A stretch of DNA of 64,000 nt from Acidovorax sp. SUPP3334 (lineage in GTDB: Bacteria; Pseudomonadota; Gammaproteobacteria; Burkholderiales; Burkholderiaceae_C), in contig NZ_BQXQ01000015.1 of the NCBI RefSeq assembly GCF_030159055.1, positions 51,044 to 115,043 of the forward strand, given 5' to 3'. Positions within the stretch are counted from its first letter, which is position 1. Every line of letters starts with the position of its first letter. Under the pieces are notes generated by a model that searched no databases, was not told where the DNA came from, and was given only the letters and a program-made list of their open reading frames with translations. Shown one piece after another: positions 7,894 through 17,293 of the stretch. The position numbers and the translations under genes are program-made.

Positions 7894-9618
7894 TCAGCCC
7901 ATCGGCACCGCGCGGCAATGCGCGAACATGTCGTTCGACTTTTCGTACACGCTGGTCTTCACGTCCATCAACCCCAGGATGGAATGGAAATAGTTGTCGT
8001 GCGACAGGCGCCGATCGGTCAGGTCTTTTTGCAGGCATGCGGTCGCCGTGCCGGTGCGCGACTGCATGGCGGGCGACAGCCAGGTGATCCAGGGCACGTG
8101 CTTTTGCACGTCCGGCGCGATGCTGTAGGGCATGCCGTGCAGATAGAGGTTGTTCTCGCCCAGCGATTCGCCGTGGTCCGCCACGTACATCATCGCGGTC
8201 TGTTCGGTGTCCGAACGGGCCGCGAGCCATTGCAGGGTGGCGTTCAGGAAGTGGTCGGTCGAGACGATGCTGTTGTCATACGCGTTCACGACCTCCTGGC
8301 GCTGGCATTCCTGCAGGGCCGAGGTGCGGCACTCGGGCTGGAAAGGCTTTTGCGACGGCAGCGAGCGCTTGAAATACGCCGGTCCGTGGCTGCCCATCTG
8401 GTGCAGGACCACCACCGTGCCGCGCGCGCGCTGCTCGGCGGGCAGGGCGGCAATGCGGGCATCCAGGCCCTTGAGCATGATGTCGTCCAGGCATTCCTTG
8501 CCATCGGCGCACCATTCGGGATCGTTCGGCTTGGCGGAGGTGCTGGCCTCGGCCACGCGGTCGCACACGCCTTTGCAGCCGGACTGGTTGTCCACCCACA
8601 GCACGGCAAGCCCTGCGTGCTGCAGCACGTCGAGCAGCCCTTCCGAGCGCACATGGCGCGATTCGTACGCCGTGCGGCCCAGGTTGGAGAACATGCATGG
8701 CACCGAAGCCGCCGTGCTGGTGCCGCAAGACCACGCGTTGCGCGCACTGACGAGGTCGGTGCGGGCCGACAGCTCGGGGGTGGTCGGGCGCGCATACCCG
8801 TTGAGGCCGAAGTTGCCGCTGCGGCCCGTCTCACCCAGCACGAGCACCAGCAGCGGTGGCTTGGCCTGGCCGGCATAGGTGGCGCCGAGCTTGGCATCGC
8901 GGCCCAGCGGCATCAGCGGGCCGGCATCCTGGCGCAAGGGGCGCGCTGCGGCATTGCCCACGGCATAGAGGCTGTTGAGCGGGTTGATCAGATAGCGCAA
9001 TTGCGTGTGGTTGCGCATGGCGGATGAAAAGTCCTGGAAGACCACGAACACCGATCCGGCAGCAAGAATCAGCGACCCTGCCAGCAGCAGGGCGTGGAAA
9101 GCGAGATGGCGCGTCCACTGCAGCGTCTTGATGGGCGTGCGCGCCAGCCACCAGAGGGCGGGACCTGCCAGCGCTGCGACGGTGAGCGGCAGGCGCCAGT
9201 CGAGCAGGTCGGCGGCCTCGCGGGGATCGGTCTGCAGCACGTTGGTCACCATGCCGGTGTCGATCACGATGCCATATGCCGTCATGAAGTACGTGCCGAA
9301 GGCCGCGGCCAGCACGGCAATGGACAGCACCGGCTTGGTCAGGCGGCCCCAGGCCAGCAGGCCGAGCACGGCGGCGTTGGCGGCCGCCACCGCCGACATG
9401 AACATCAGCAGGAACACCCAGGTATGCAACCCGCGTGATTCCTGCAGCCCCGTGACCGCCTGCCAAAGGTGCACGTTGCACACGGTCGCCAACCACAGGC
9501 TGACCAGTGCGATGACGGCAGCGGGATGCCATGGCCGCCTTGCGACGGCGAAGGGCAGGGGGGTTGGAACGCGTTCACGGGTAAGAACCCGCAACGGTGG
9601 CTGCAAGATGTCAGGCAT
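7894..9618 (-). CDS. eptA: Lipid A phosphoethanolamine transferase (EptA/MCR-like)
   Basis: 574-residue inner-membrane enzyme that transfers phosphoethanolamine from phosphatidylethanolamine to lipid A phosphates. It has five N-terminal helices up to about residue 195, then a periplasmic alkaline-phosphatase-like domain. Zinc and nucleophile residues are Glu263 (LGETGR), Thr302 in SCGTSTAASVPC, and Asp481-His482 (DHGESLGENNLYLHG). Cysteines 298/308, 348/352, 370/376 and 430/438 are placed for the stabilising disulfides known in EptA and MCR. Intact homologues lower polymyxin binding; chromosomal genes like this are common in environmental betaproteobacteria. It ends 47 bases before LysR on the same strand. 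The symbol reflects family, not proven substrate. Confidence 0.9.
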   Translation of the reverse strand: MPDILQPPLRVLTRERVPTPLPFAVARRPWHPAAVIALVSLWLATVCNVHLWQAVTGLQESRGLHTWVFLLMFMSAVAAANAAVLGLLAWGRLTKPVLSIAVLAAAFGTYFMTAYGIVIDTGMVTNVLQTDPREAADLLDWRLPLTVAALAGPALWWLARTPIKTLQWTRHLAFHALLLAGSLILAAGSVFVVFQDFSSAMRNHTQLRYLINPLNSLYAVGNAAARPLRQDAGPLMPLGRDAKLGATYAGQAKPPLLVLVLGETGRSGNFGLNGYARPTTPELSARTDLVSARNAWSCGTSTAASVPCMFSNLGRTAYESRHVRSEGLLDVLQHAGLAVLWVDNQSGCKGVCDRVAEASTSAKPNDPEWCADGKECLDDIMLKGLDARIAALPAEQRARGTVVVLHQMGSHGPAYFKRSLPSQKPFQPECRTSALQECQRQEVVNAYDNSIVSTDHFLNATLQWLAARSDTEQTAMMYVADHGESLGENNLYLHGMPYSIAPDVQKHVPWITWLSPAMQSRTGTATACLQKDLTDRRLSHDNYFHSILGLMDVKTSVYEKSNDMFAHCRAVPMG

Positions 9619-9694
9619 GGCGCGGATTCTTTTCCGCGTGCCTTAAGTCAAGATTAAGGGCTTTTTTAGCGCGCCGCCCCTTGGCGCGGGCGGG

Positions 9695-10576
9695 TCAACG
9701 GTCGCTGCGCGCGCCGCTCAAGCCGCTGGCGTGGTGGGCCAGATGGTCATCCATGAAGCTCTGGATGAAGTAGTAGCCATGGTCGTAGCCCTCGTGCCGG
9801 CGCAGGGTGAGCGGCTGGCCGATGGCCTGGCAGGCGGCTTCGAAATGCTGGGGATGCAATTGCTCGGCCAGAAACTTGTCGCCCAGGCCCTGGTCGATCA
9901 GGATGCCCGCAGGGTAGGGCGCCAGCGGCTGGTTTTCCATGAGCACCGTGGCGTCGTGCTCGCCCCAGGCCGTGCGGTCCGCGCCCAGGTACCCCGTGAA
10001 CGCCTTTTCGCCCCAGGGGCACTGCGTGGGCGCACAGATGGGGGCAAAGGCCGATAGGGACTGGAACAGGCCCGGATGGCGAAGCGCGAGCGTCAGCGCA
10101 CCGTGCCCGCCCATCGAGTGGCCGAAGATGCCCAGCCGCTCCCGGTCGATCGGCAGATGCTGCCCGATCAGCGGCAGCAGTTCCTGCACCAGATAGCTCT
10201 CCATGCGCCAGTGGGTGTTCCAGGGCGCCCTTGTGGCGTCGAGGTAGAAGCCCGCGCCGACGCCGAAATCCCAGCTGGCCGTGGCGCCCGGCAAGGCTTC
10301 CACGGCGGCGCCACGCGGGCTGGTGTCGGGCGCGATGAGCGCCAGGCCCAGCTCTGCCGCCCGGCGCTGGGCACCCGCCTTCACCATGAAGGTTTCTTCA
10401 TTGCAAGTGAGCCCCGCCAGATACAACAGTGCGGGCACCGGCCCTTGCGCAGCCTGAGGGGGCAGATAGACCGAGAACTTCATCGGCAGGCCGATCTCGG
10501 TGGAATCGTGTTGGTAAAAGCGCTGCACGCCGCCGAAGCTGCGGTGTTCCGACAGGGTTTTGAAAGAGTTGGTCAT
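9695..10576 (-). CDS. fghA: S-formylglutathione hydrolase
   Basis: 293-residue esterase D type serine hydrolase that converts S-formylglutathione to formate and glutathione. The nucleophile is Ser154 in GHSMGGHGAL; acid and base are in the LIDQGLGDKFL and GYDHGYYF regions, and AGLTCNEETF is the family's conserved oxyanion-side segment. The ATG at 10576 overlaps the stop of the preceding hydrolase gene by four bases (ATGA), so translation is probably coupled. With adhC upstream it completes glutathione-dependent formaldehyde oxidation. Confidence 0.96.
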   Translation of the reverse strand: MTNSFKTLSEHRSFGGVQRFYQHDSTEIGLPMKFSVYLPPQAAQGPVPALLYLAGLTCNEETFMVKAGAQRRAAELGLALIAPDTSPRGAAVEALPGATASWDFGVGAGFYLDATRAPWNTHWRMESYLVQELLPLIGQHLPIDRERLGIFGHSMGGHGALTLALRHPGLFQSLSAFAPICAPTQCPWGEKAFTGYLGADRTAWGEHDATVLMENQPLAPYPAGILIDQGLGDKFLAEQLHPQHFEAACQAIGQPLTLRRHEGYDHGYYFIQSFMDDHLAHHASGLSGARSDR

Positions 10577-11499
10577 GGGGATGAACGGGTAGGAAGTTGG
10601 GCGTTGACCAGTTCGAGCACCGCGTCGGCAAACACCTGGGGCGCCTCTTGCGGCAGGTTGTGCCCGGCGCCGGGCACCCAATGGTGCGAGCGCGGTCCGG
10701 TGAACTTCGCGGCGTGCGCCGAGGCATCGGCTGGCGGGCGTACCCCGTCGTCCAGGCCATCGAACGTGATGGCCGGTACGCGAATGGCGGGCTGCACCGC
10801 AAGGCGGTTCTCGATCTCGGCGCAGGCCGGGTCGCCCGTGACCAGGCCGAACCGGTGGCGGTAGGAGTGGATCACCACGTCCACGAAGTCGGGGTTGTCG
10901 AAGGCGGCCGCGCTGCGCTCGAAGGTGGCGTCGTCGAACTTCCAGGTCGGCGACCACAGCTGCCACAGCAGCCGGGTGAGCGCACGCCGGTCGTTCGCCA
11001 GCCCGGCCCGGCCCCGCGCGCTGTGAAAGTAGTACTGGTACCAGAGGCTGTGCTCGTTGGCCGGCGTGTCGGGTTCCATGGCCCGGGCGATGTCCTGGAT
11101 GTTGTAGCTGTTGAGCGAGACGAGCCCCGCGCACCGCTGCGGCCACAGTGCCGCGACCACGCACGCCGCGCGCCCACCCCAGTCGTAGCCCGCCAGCACC
11201 GCGCGTTCGATCGCCAGCGCATCGAGCAGCGCGAGCAGATCGGCGCCCAGCGCCGCCTGCTCGCCGGAGCGGGGCGTGGCATCGCTCAGGAAACGCGTCG
11301 GCCCGTAGCCCCGCAGGAAAGGCACCACCACTCGGCAGCCCTGCGCGGCCAGCATCGGCGCCACTTCGGCATACGCATGGATGTCGTAGGGAAAACCATG
11401 CATCAGCAGCACGGGTGGCCCGTCGGCGGGGCCGGTCTCGAAATAGGCGACTTCGAGCACGCCGGCCTCGATCCGGCGCAGGGGTTCCATGCGGTTCAT
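10573..11499 (-). CDS. Alpha/beta hydrolase with Asp nucleophile (epoxide hydrolase/dehalogenase-like)
   Basis: 308-residue alpha/beta hydrolase. The nucleophile elbow reads GYDWGGR, putting Asp106 where esterases have Ser. This is the hallmark of epoxide hydrolases, haloalkane dehalogenases and fluoroacetate dehalogenases. The oxyanion strand is HGFPYDIH, and a late GAGHNLPQEAP supplies the base His. The ATG at 11499 has AAAGG upstream; a GTG at 11508 and an ATG at 11490 are alternatives. It lies between adhC (31 bases before) and fghA (4-base overlap), so it is expressed with formaldehyde detoxification. A substrate yielding formaldehyde or a glutathione adduct is conceivable but unproven. 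Confidence 0.88.
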   Translation of the reverse strand: MNRMEPLRRIEAGVLEVAYFETGPADGPPVLLMHGFPYDIHAYAEVAPMLAAQGCRVVVPFLRGYGPTRFLSDATPRSGEQAALGADLLALLDALAIERAVLAGYDWGGRAACVVAALWPQRCAGLVSLNSYNIQDIARAMEPDTPANEHSLWYQYYFHSARGRAGLANDRRALTRLLWQLWSPTWKFDDATFERSAAAFDNPDFVDVVIHSYRHRFGLVTGDPACAEIENRLAVQPAIRVPAITFDGLDDGVRPPADASAHAAKFTGPRSHHWVPGAGHNLPQEAPQVFADAVLELVNAQLPTRSSP

Positions 11500-11530
11500 G
11501 GCGGGCACCTTTCGCGCGGCTGGGCCGAGG

Positions 11531-12637
11531 TCAGTAGATGACGACGCCGCGAATCGATTCGCCGCTCTTCATCAGATCGAAGCCCTTGTTGATGTCGGCC
11601 AGGGGCATGGTGTGGGTGATCAGGCTGTCGATGTCGATCTTGCCCTCCATGTACCAGTCCACGATCTTGGGCACGTCCGTGCGCCCCCGGGCGCCGCCGA
11701 AGGCCGAGCCCTCCCATTTGCGCCCCGTGACGAGCTGGAACGGGCGCGTGCTGATCTCGGCGCCGGCCTCGGCCACCCCGATGATGATGCTGCGGCCCCA
11801 GCCCTTGTGCGTGCATTCCAGCGCCTGGCGCATCACCTTGGTGTTGCCGATGCACTCGAAGGAATAGTCCGCGCCGCCGTCGGTCAGTTGCACGATGGCG
11901 TCCACCACGTTCTCCACCTCGTTCGGGTTGATGAAGTGCGTCATGCCGAACTGGCGTGCCATTTCCTGGCGGGCGGGGTTGATGTCCACGCCGATGATCT
12001 TGTCGGCGCCCACCATCTTGGCGCCCTGGATCACGTTCAGGCCGATGCCGCCCAGGCCGAACACCACGACGTTGGCACCGGCCTCCACCTTGGCGGTGAA
12101 CAGCACGGCGCCGATGCCGGTGGTCACGCCGCAGCCGATGTAGCAGACCTTGTCGAACGGCGCGTCCTCACGGATCTTCGCCAGCGAAATCTCGGGCGCC
12201 ACGGTGTAGTTGCTGAACGTGCTGGTGCCCATGTAATGGAAGATCGGCTGGCCGTCGATGCTGAAGCGGCTGGTGGCGTCGGGCATCAGGCCCTTGCCCT
12301 GCGTGCCGCGGATCAGCTGGCACAGGTTGGTCTTGCGCGAGAGGCAGAACTTGCACTGGCGGCACTCGGGCGTGTACAGCGGAATGACGTGATCGCCCTT
12401 CTTGAGCGTGGTCACGCCCGGGCCCACGTCCACCACGATGCCTGCGCCTTCGTGGCCCAGGATGGCCGGGAAGATCCCTTCCGGATCAGCGCCCGACAGG
12501 GTGTAGTAATCGGTGTGGCAGATGCCCGTGGCCTTGATCTCGACGAGCACTTCGCCGAACTTGGGGCCCTGCAGATCAACGGTTTCGATGGTGAGGGGTT
12601 CACCGGCTTTCCAGGCGACGGCGGCTTGGGTTTTCAT
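11531..12637 (-). CDS. adhC: S-(hydroxymethyl)glutathione dehydrogenase / class III alcohol dehydrogenase
   Basis: 368-residue zinc-dependent medium-chain dehydrogenase that oxidises the formaldehyde-glutathione adduct to S-formylglutathione with NAD. Catalytic zinc ligands are in GICHTDYY and GHEGAG, and the structural zinc site is [15 protein letters not shown]. The nucleotide-binding glycine motif is GLGGIGL, and the family-specific [10 protein letters not shown] is present. A GGAG lies about 10 bases before the ATG at 12637. It is the first gene of the minus-strand operon with the Asp-nucleophile hydrolase and fghA. No FrmR-type regulator gene is adjacent. Confidence 0.97.
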   Translation of the reverse strand: MKTQAAVAWKAGEPLTIETVDLQGPKFGEVLVEIKATGICHTDYYTLSGADPEGIFPAILGHEGAGIVVDVGPGVTTLKKGDHVIPLYTPECRQCKFCLSRKTNLCQLIRGTQGKGLMPDATSRFSIDGQPIFHYMGTSTFSNYTVAPEISLAKIREDAPFDKVCYIGCGVTTGIGAVLFTAKVEAGANVVVFGLGGIGLNVIQGAKMVGADKIIGVDINPARQEMARQFGMTHFINPNEVENVVDAIVQLTDGGADYSFECIGNTKVMRQALECTHKGWGRSIIIGVAEAGAEISTRPFQLVTGRKWEGSAFGGARGRTDVPKIVDWYMEGKIDIDSLITHTMPLADINKGFDLMKSGESIRGVVIY

Positions 12638-13037
12638 GGGGGAGGGCTCCTGTCAGTGTTCGGTTCTGGGGTCTTGTTCGCAGCAGGGTTTCTATCAGAT
12701 GCCGGAAAGCCGGATCTGCACCGGGGTAACGGGCAACGGCGGGCCGTGGGTGCGCACTTGTCTGCGATGCACTCGCCGAAACCTTGGCAGCGTGTGTGGG
12801 TTTTCGGGCCGAGCCAGCCGATGTGAAGGTTCCGCTTCTCCCTGGCTGCGGGACTGCGTGGGCGAGCGAAGGGCCGTTTTGGGAATCGGTTCGTCGGCAC
12901 GCGCTTCGGCACGCAGCCATGGGGCCTGTCGAAAAAAGGCATGATGCAAGGTTGAGCAGGGCGCGCGAGCCATGGATGCCGCGCCTGTTTTTCCCACGAC
13001 GAGGCCAGCCCCAGCGAGCGATTCAAAGGTTTTTCCA
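12638..13037. other. Intergenic region between adhC and the hybrid kinase
   Basis: Divergent promoter region. The kinase frame stays open upstream to an ATG at 12972, but no homology lies there. I see no convincing operator, terminator or RNA gene in it. Confidence 0.5.
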
Positions 13038-16000
13038 ATGCATACCGTCCCCGGCCCAGCGGCCGCAGGCCCCATCGACGACTCTCCGGGCACCCGCCCC
13101 GACGCACTAGCAATCACCGATTTCGACTGGTCTCAGACCCCCCTGGGCAACATCGAGCACTGGCCCCAGTCCGTTCGGGCGGCGCTGGCCCAATGGACCA
13201 GCGATGCAGCGGTGTCGCCCCTGCCGGACGGCGACATCCGCAACCGCCAGATCCTGGACAGCGCCATCGACTACGCCATCGTTGCGTTCGACTTGGACGG
13301 AAAGGTCACCCGCTGGAACGAAGGCGCCCGCCGCGTGCTCGGCTGGACGGAGCTGGAAATGCTGGGCCACGACGCTGCCCGGATCTTCACGCCCGAAGAC
13401 CGCGCCGCTCGCCGGATGGAGATGGAGATGCAGGCCGCGCTCACGCGGGGCGTGGGCACCGATGAACGCTGGCATGTGCGCAAGTCCGGCGAGCGGTTCT
13501 GGGCAAACGGCGAGATGACGCCCATCCGCGATGCCGAGGGTACGCCCATCGGTTTCGTGAAGGTGCTGCGCGACCGCACCGAACAGCATCGCGCGGCCGA
13601 GGCGCTGCGCCTGTCCGAAGAGCGCCTGCACCGCGCCCAGAAGGCGGGGGGCGTGGGCACGTTCTCCCTGGAACTGGCCACCGACCTGCTGTACGGCACG
13701 CGGGAGTTCTACCGGATCTTCGGGGTGCCGGAAGCCGAGAGCATTCCCGCCAAGGCACTGGAGGCCCTGGTGCTGCCCGAGGACGCGCACGTGCGCTCCG
13801 CCCGCGACACGCGCAGCACCGAATCGGCCCCGCTGGACGTGGAATACCGCATTCGCCGCGCCAACGACGGCGCGCTGCGGTGGGTGGCCCGCAAGGCCGA
13901 TTTCGTGCGCGGGCCGGACGGAACCATCGTTCGCATGGTCGGGGTGGCGCAGGACATCACCGAACGCAAGGCGGCGCTCCAGGCCGTGAAAGACAGCGCC
14001 GCGGAGTTTCGTACCTTTGCCCAATCCCTGCCCAGCCACGTCTGGACGGCCCGCAATGATGGCTATCTGGACTGGTTCAACGACCGGGTCTATGAATACA
14101 GCGAAGCCGAACCAGGCTCATTGGACGGCGACGGGTGGACCCGGCTCGTTCACCCCGAAGATCTGGCCGCGGTCACGGCGCTCTGGCGCGCCAGCGTGGC
14201 GTCCGGCGAACAGTACGAGACCGAGTTCCGCATCCGGCGCGCCGACGGCGCGATGCGGTGGCATCTGGTGCGGGCGCTGCCCTTGCGCACGGAAAGCGGC
14301 ACCATCAAACGGTGGATCGGCACCAGCACCGACATCCACGAGCAGAAGCTGGTGCAGGCGGAGAGCGTTCGCGATCGCAATCGGCTGTGGGAGCTTTCGC
14401 GCGAGATCATGCTGGTGTTCGACCTTCGCGGCGTGATCGTCGCGGTGAACCCGGCCGCCACCCGGCTCCTGGGCTGGGAAAAGACCCAGATGGCCGGACA
14501 TACCGTGGGCGAGTTCATTCACCCGGAGGATGCCGACAACATGGTGGCCGAGCTGGCGGAACTGGCCGGCGCGGCCACCACGCTGGTGTTCGAAAACCGC
14601 TGGCGCAAGCACGACGGCACCTATTGCCTTTTGAGCTGGACGGCGGTGCCCGAAGACGGTTTCGTGCATGCGGTAGCGCGCGACGTGACCCGCGAGCGCA
14701 CGGCCGAGGAAGCCTTGCGCCAATCGCAGAAGCTGGAAGCCATCGGCCAGCTCACCGGCGGGGTCGCGCACGATTTCAACAACGTGCTGGCGGTGATCCG
14801 TACCTCGATCGATCTGCTTCGGCGCGTGCAGCTGACCGACGAGCGGCGCTACCGCTTCATGGAGTCGATCTCCAACGCGGTGACCCGGGCCACCAAGCTC
14901 ACGGGCCAATTGCTGGCGTTCGCGCGGCGGCAGGCCTTGCAGCCCACCGTGTTCGACGCGGGGCACAACACCCGTGCGGTCAGCGAAATGATCAGCAGCC
15001 TGGCGGGTGCCCGCATCGAGATCGAGCTGAAACTGGCCGAGACCGCCTGTTTCGTGCATGCCGACCCGAGCCAGTTCGACACGGCGCTGGTGAATCTGGC
15101 CGTCAATGCACGCGACGCCATGAAGGGCAGCGGCAAACTCACCATCGAGGTGCGGGCCGTGTCCGAGATTCCGGCGCAGCAGTCGCAGCCCGCAGTGCAA
15201 GGCCGATTCGTGGCGGTGTCGATCATCGACAGCGGCACGGGCATCGCGCCCGAACACCTCACGCAGATCTTCGAGCCTTTCTTCACCACCAAGGGCGTGG
15301 GGCATGGCACGGGGCTGGGGCTGTCGCAGGTGTTCGGTTTCGCCAAGCAGTCGGGCGGCGACATTCGCGTGGAAAGCACGGTGGGGCAGGGCAGCCGCTT
15401 CACGCTGTACCTGCCGCGTGCGGCGCGCCCTGGCTACGATCACCCGTCGGCCGAGACCGATGACCGCCTGGCGCTGGGCAACGGCGGCTGCGTGCTGGTC
15501 GTGGAGGACAACGCAGAGGTCTCCGCCTCCGTCGAGCAGACCCTGCACGAACTGGGCTACACCACCGTGGTGATGTCCAGCGCCGAAAAGGCGCTGGAAA
15601 CGTTGAAGGCCGGCACGGGCCGATTCGTGGCCGTGTTCTCGGACGTGGTCATGGCGGGCATGAGCGGTATCGAACTGGGCCGGGAGATCCGCCGGCGCTA
15701 TGGCACTGCACTGCCCATCGTGCTGTCCAGCGGCTACAGCTACGTGCTGGCGCAGAGCCCCGACCATGGCTTCACCCTGCTGCCAAAACCCTATTCGCTG
15801 GACGAGCTGGCCCAGGTGCTGCATGACAGCATCCACGGAGGCGACACCCCACGCCCGCGCCGCCGCAAGGTGCGCACCTCGCTGCCCCCATCGGCGGCGG
15901 CCGATGCCGCGCAGACGGAAATGCTGAGGCAGGCCGAGCTCGAATCCATGCGCATCCTGGACACCGAAGAAGAGGCCGCCTTCGACGAATTCGCCAGGCT

Positions 16001-16421
16001 GGCCGCGAGCTTCTGCCAGACCCCGATCGCGCTGGTGTCGCTGGTGGACAGCGATCGGCAGTGGTTCAAGGCCAAGGTGGGGCTGCCGGTGCGCGAAACG
16101 CCGCGCGAGCATTCGTTCTGCGCCCACGCCATCCTGGAACCGGAGAGCGTCATGATGGTGTGCGACACGTCGCAGGACGAGCGCTTCGCCAACAATGCGC
16201 TGGTCACCGGCGAGCCCAGGATCAAGTTCTATGCGGGGGCTCCGCTCATCACCTCGACCGGGCAGGCACTGGGCACCCTTTGCGTGATCGACCGCGTTCC
16301 GCGTGAGCTGGAAACCCGGCAAGTGGAAGTGCTCCAGTTCCTGGCGGCCCAGTTGGTGGAGCGCCTCGAAGCCCGCCGGGCCAGCCTGATCGACGCGGCA
16401 AACCCCGCTGTGCAGAAGTAG
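13038..16421 (+). CDS. Hybrid sensor histidine kinase: four PAS, HisKA, HATPase, REC, GAF
   Basis: 1127-residue soluble sensor kinase with no transmembrane helix. It opens with the ITDFDWSQTPLGNIEHWPQS motif common in soluble PAS/GAF kinases. Four PAS/PAC units follow (about 72-190, 200-315, 325-440, 450-560), then a HisKA domain with His578 in GGVAHDFNNVLAV. The ATPase has NLAVNARDAM, IIDSGTGI and the G box HGTGLGLSQV. The receiver has phosphoacceptor Asp869 in VFSDVVMAGMSG and Lys in LLPKPYS. A GAF domain (about 960-1105, HSFCAHAI, APLITSTGQALGTLCVID) closes the protein. The ATG at 13038 with AAAGG eight bases upstream is chosen over that at 12972. No cognate response regulator gene is adjacent. 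Confidence 0.93.
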   Translation: MHTVPGPAAAGPIDDSPGTRPDALAITDFDWSQTPLGNIEHWPQSVRAALAQWTSDAAVSPLPDGDIRNRQILDSAIDYAIVAFDLDGKVTRWNEGARRVLGWTELEMLGHDAARIFTPEDRAARRMEMEMQAALTRGVGTDERWHVRKSGERFWANGEMTPIRDAEGTPIGFVKVLRDRTEQHRAAEALRLSEERLHRAQKAGGVGTFSLELATDLLYGTREFYRIFGVPEAESIPAKALEALVLPEDAHVRSARDTRSTESAPLDVEYRIRRANDGALRWVARKADFVRGPDGTIVRMVGVAQDITERKAALQAVKDSAAEFRTFAQSLPSHVWTARNDGYLDWFNDRVYEYSEAEPGSLDGDGWTRLVHPEDLAAVTALWRASVASGEQYETEFRIRRADGAMRWHLVRALPLRTESGTIKRWIGTSTDIHEQKLVQAESVRDRNRLWELSREIMLVFDLRGVIVAVNPAATRLLGWEKTQMAGHTVGEFIHPEDADNMVAELAELAGAATTLVFENRWRKHDGTYCLLSWTAVPEDGFVHAVARDVTRERTAEEALRQSQKLEAIGQLTGGVAHDFNNVLAVIRTSIDLLRRVQLTDERRYRFMESISNAVTRATKLTGQLLAFARRQALQPTVFDAGHNTRAVSEMISSLAGARIEIELKLAETACFVHADPSQFDTALVNLAVNARDAMKGSGKLTIEVRAVSEIPAQQSQPAVQGRFVAVSIIDSGTGIAPEHLTQIFEPFFTTKGVGHGTGLGLSQVFGFAKQSGGDIRVESTVGQGSRFTLYLPRAARPGYDHPSAETDDRLALGNGGCVLVVEDNAEVSASVEQTLHELGYTTVVMSSAEKALETLKAGTGRFVAVFSDVVMAGMSGIELGREIRRRYGTALPIVLSSGYSYVLAQSPDHGFTLLPKPYSLDELAQVLHDSIHGGDTPRPRRRKVRTSLPPSAAADAAQTEMLRQAELESMRILDTEEEAAFDEFARLAASFCQTPIALVSLVDSDRQWFKAKVGLPVRETPREHSFCAHAILEPESVMMVCDTSQDERFANNALVTGEPRIKFYAGAPLITSTGQALGTLCVIDRVPRELETRQVEVLQFLAAQLVERLEARRASLIDAANPAVQK

Positions 16422-16630
16422 GAGCACCCCCCACGGCCATCTGCGCTGCGAGCCATCGGTTTGGGCCGATTCAGCGGGAAAAACGGTGGCCATGGGGTGT
16501 GGATGCGCTGCTCGAAGGCGGCGCGTCGGACAGCGCCTACCCCATTCAGCCCGCACTTCCGACGTGCCACTCGGTGTTGCAAGCGCCCAATGGCAGCCCA
16601 GACGACCGGTCTGTGTTCAGGAGGGCCCCC

Positions 16631-16837
16631 ATGTTTTCAAACCCAGATGTTCCGTCGCCGCTGTATTTTGGCGAAGGCACCCCTGCGGCGCAGATGGGGG
16701 AGTTCGGCGCCTTCGGCCGCCAATGGCAGCAGGGCGACGGCGCCATGGACGCGGACGGACAGGAAGTCTTTCGCTCCTCAGCCCGCGATTTTCAATACGG
16801 TGACAGCTGCCGCTTCGAAACCCAGGCCCAGGGCTGA
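16631..16837 (+). CDS. Small hypothetical protein, 68 residues
   Basis: Starts at an ATG preceded by AGGAGGGCCCCC, a strong ribosome site. The product is acidic and polar, with no signal peptide, membrane segment or domain I recognise (it starts MFSNPDVPSPLYFGEG). It lies 209 bases after the kinase and before a minus-strand tRNA. The frame is also open upstream to 16499. Reality as a gene rests mainly on the ribosome site. Confidence 0.45.
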   Translation: MFSNPDVPSPLYFGEGTPAAQMGEFGAFGRQWQQGDGAMDADGQEVFRSSARDFQYGDSCRFETQAQG

Positions 16838-16989
16838 AGCCCGTATTTCGGCTTTTCAAAGCCGGTGAGCCAAGTGCCTTGTCATCGCCATCGCCATCGC
16901 AGCGCGGATGGGAAAGCCCGATAGGCTTTTGGCACCGTTGGTTCTTCCCAGGATTGATTCCGTGCGCTGGTTTTGCGAGGTGGATTGAA

Positions 16990-17066
16990 TGGCCTGCCCG
17001 GAGGGACTCGAACCCCCGACCTATTGCTTAGAAGGCAATTGCTCTATCCGGTTGAGCTACGGGCAG
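16990..17066 (-). tRNA. tRNA-Arg (anticodon UCU)
   Basis: Complete cloverleaf on the minus strand. Acceptor arms CTGCCCG and CGGGCAG pair over seven bases, followed by G73 and an encoded CCA. The D arm begins TAGCTC, the anticodon loop is CTTCTAA giving UCU, and the T loop is TTCGAGT. It reads AGA codons, which are rare in such a high-GC genome. Confidence 0.97.
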
Positions 17067-17293
17067 ACTGAAAAAAGAGGTGCGGCAAAGAATGACCGCA
17101 GCACGGCAGCATGCTGTGCGTCACACCCCAAAGGGCGGTGGCCAGCGGTCCGTGCGAGGCGTGAATGATACCTGCCCGCCGAGGGCGTTCCGCCTTGGAT
17201 TCCTGCACGGCGGATTTTGCGTGGAGCGAGCCCTTGCGGGTATAACGCAATGGCAGGCGCCTGCCCGACGCGCCGGTCGTTCCTCTCCACTCC

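Noticed and set aside
14118..16556. 812-codon open frame antisense to the hybrid kinase
   Set aside because: No domain homology; a mirror of the high-GC codon bias of the kinase gene, which has full domain support.
16849..16864. CGGCTTTTCAAAGCCG hairpin after the small hypothetical gene
   Set aside because: Loop too short for a stable full stem and no T tract.
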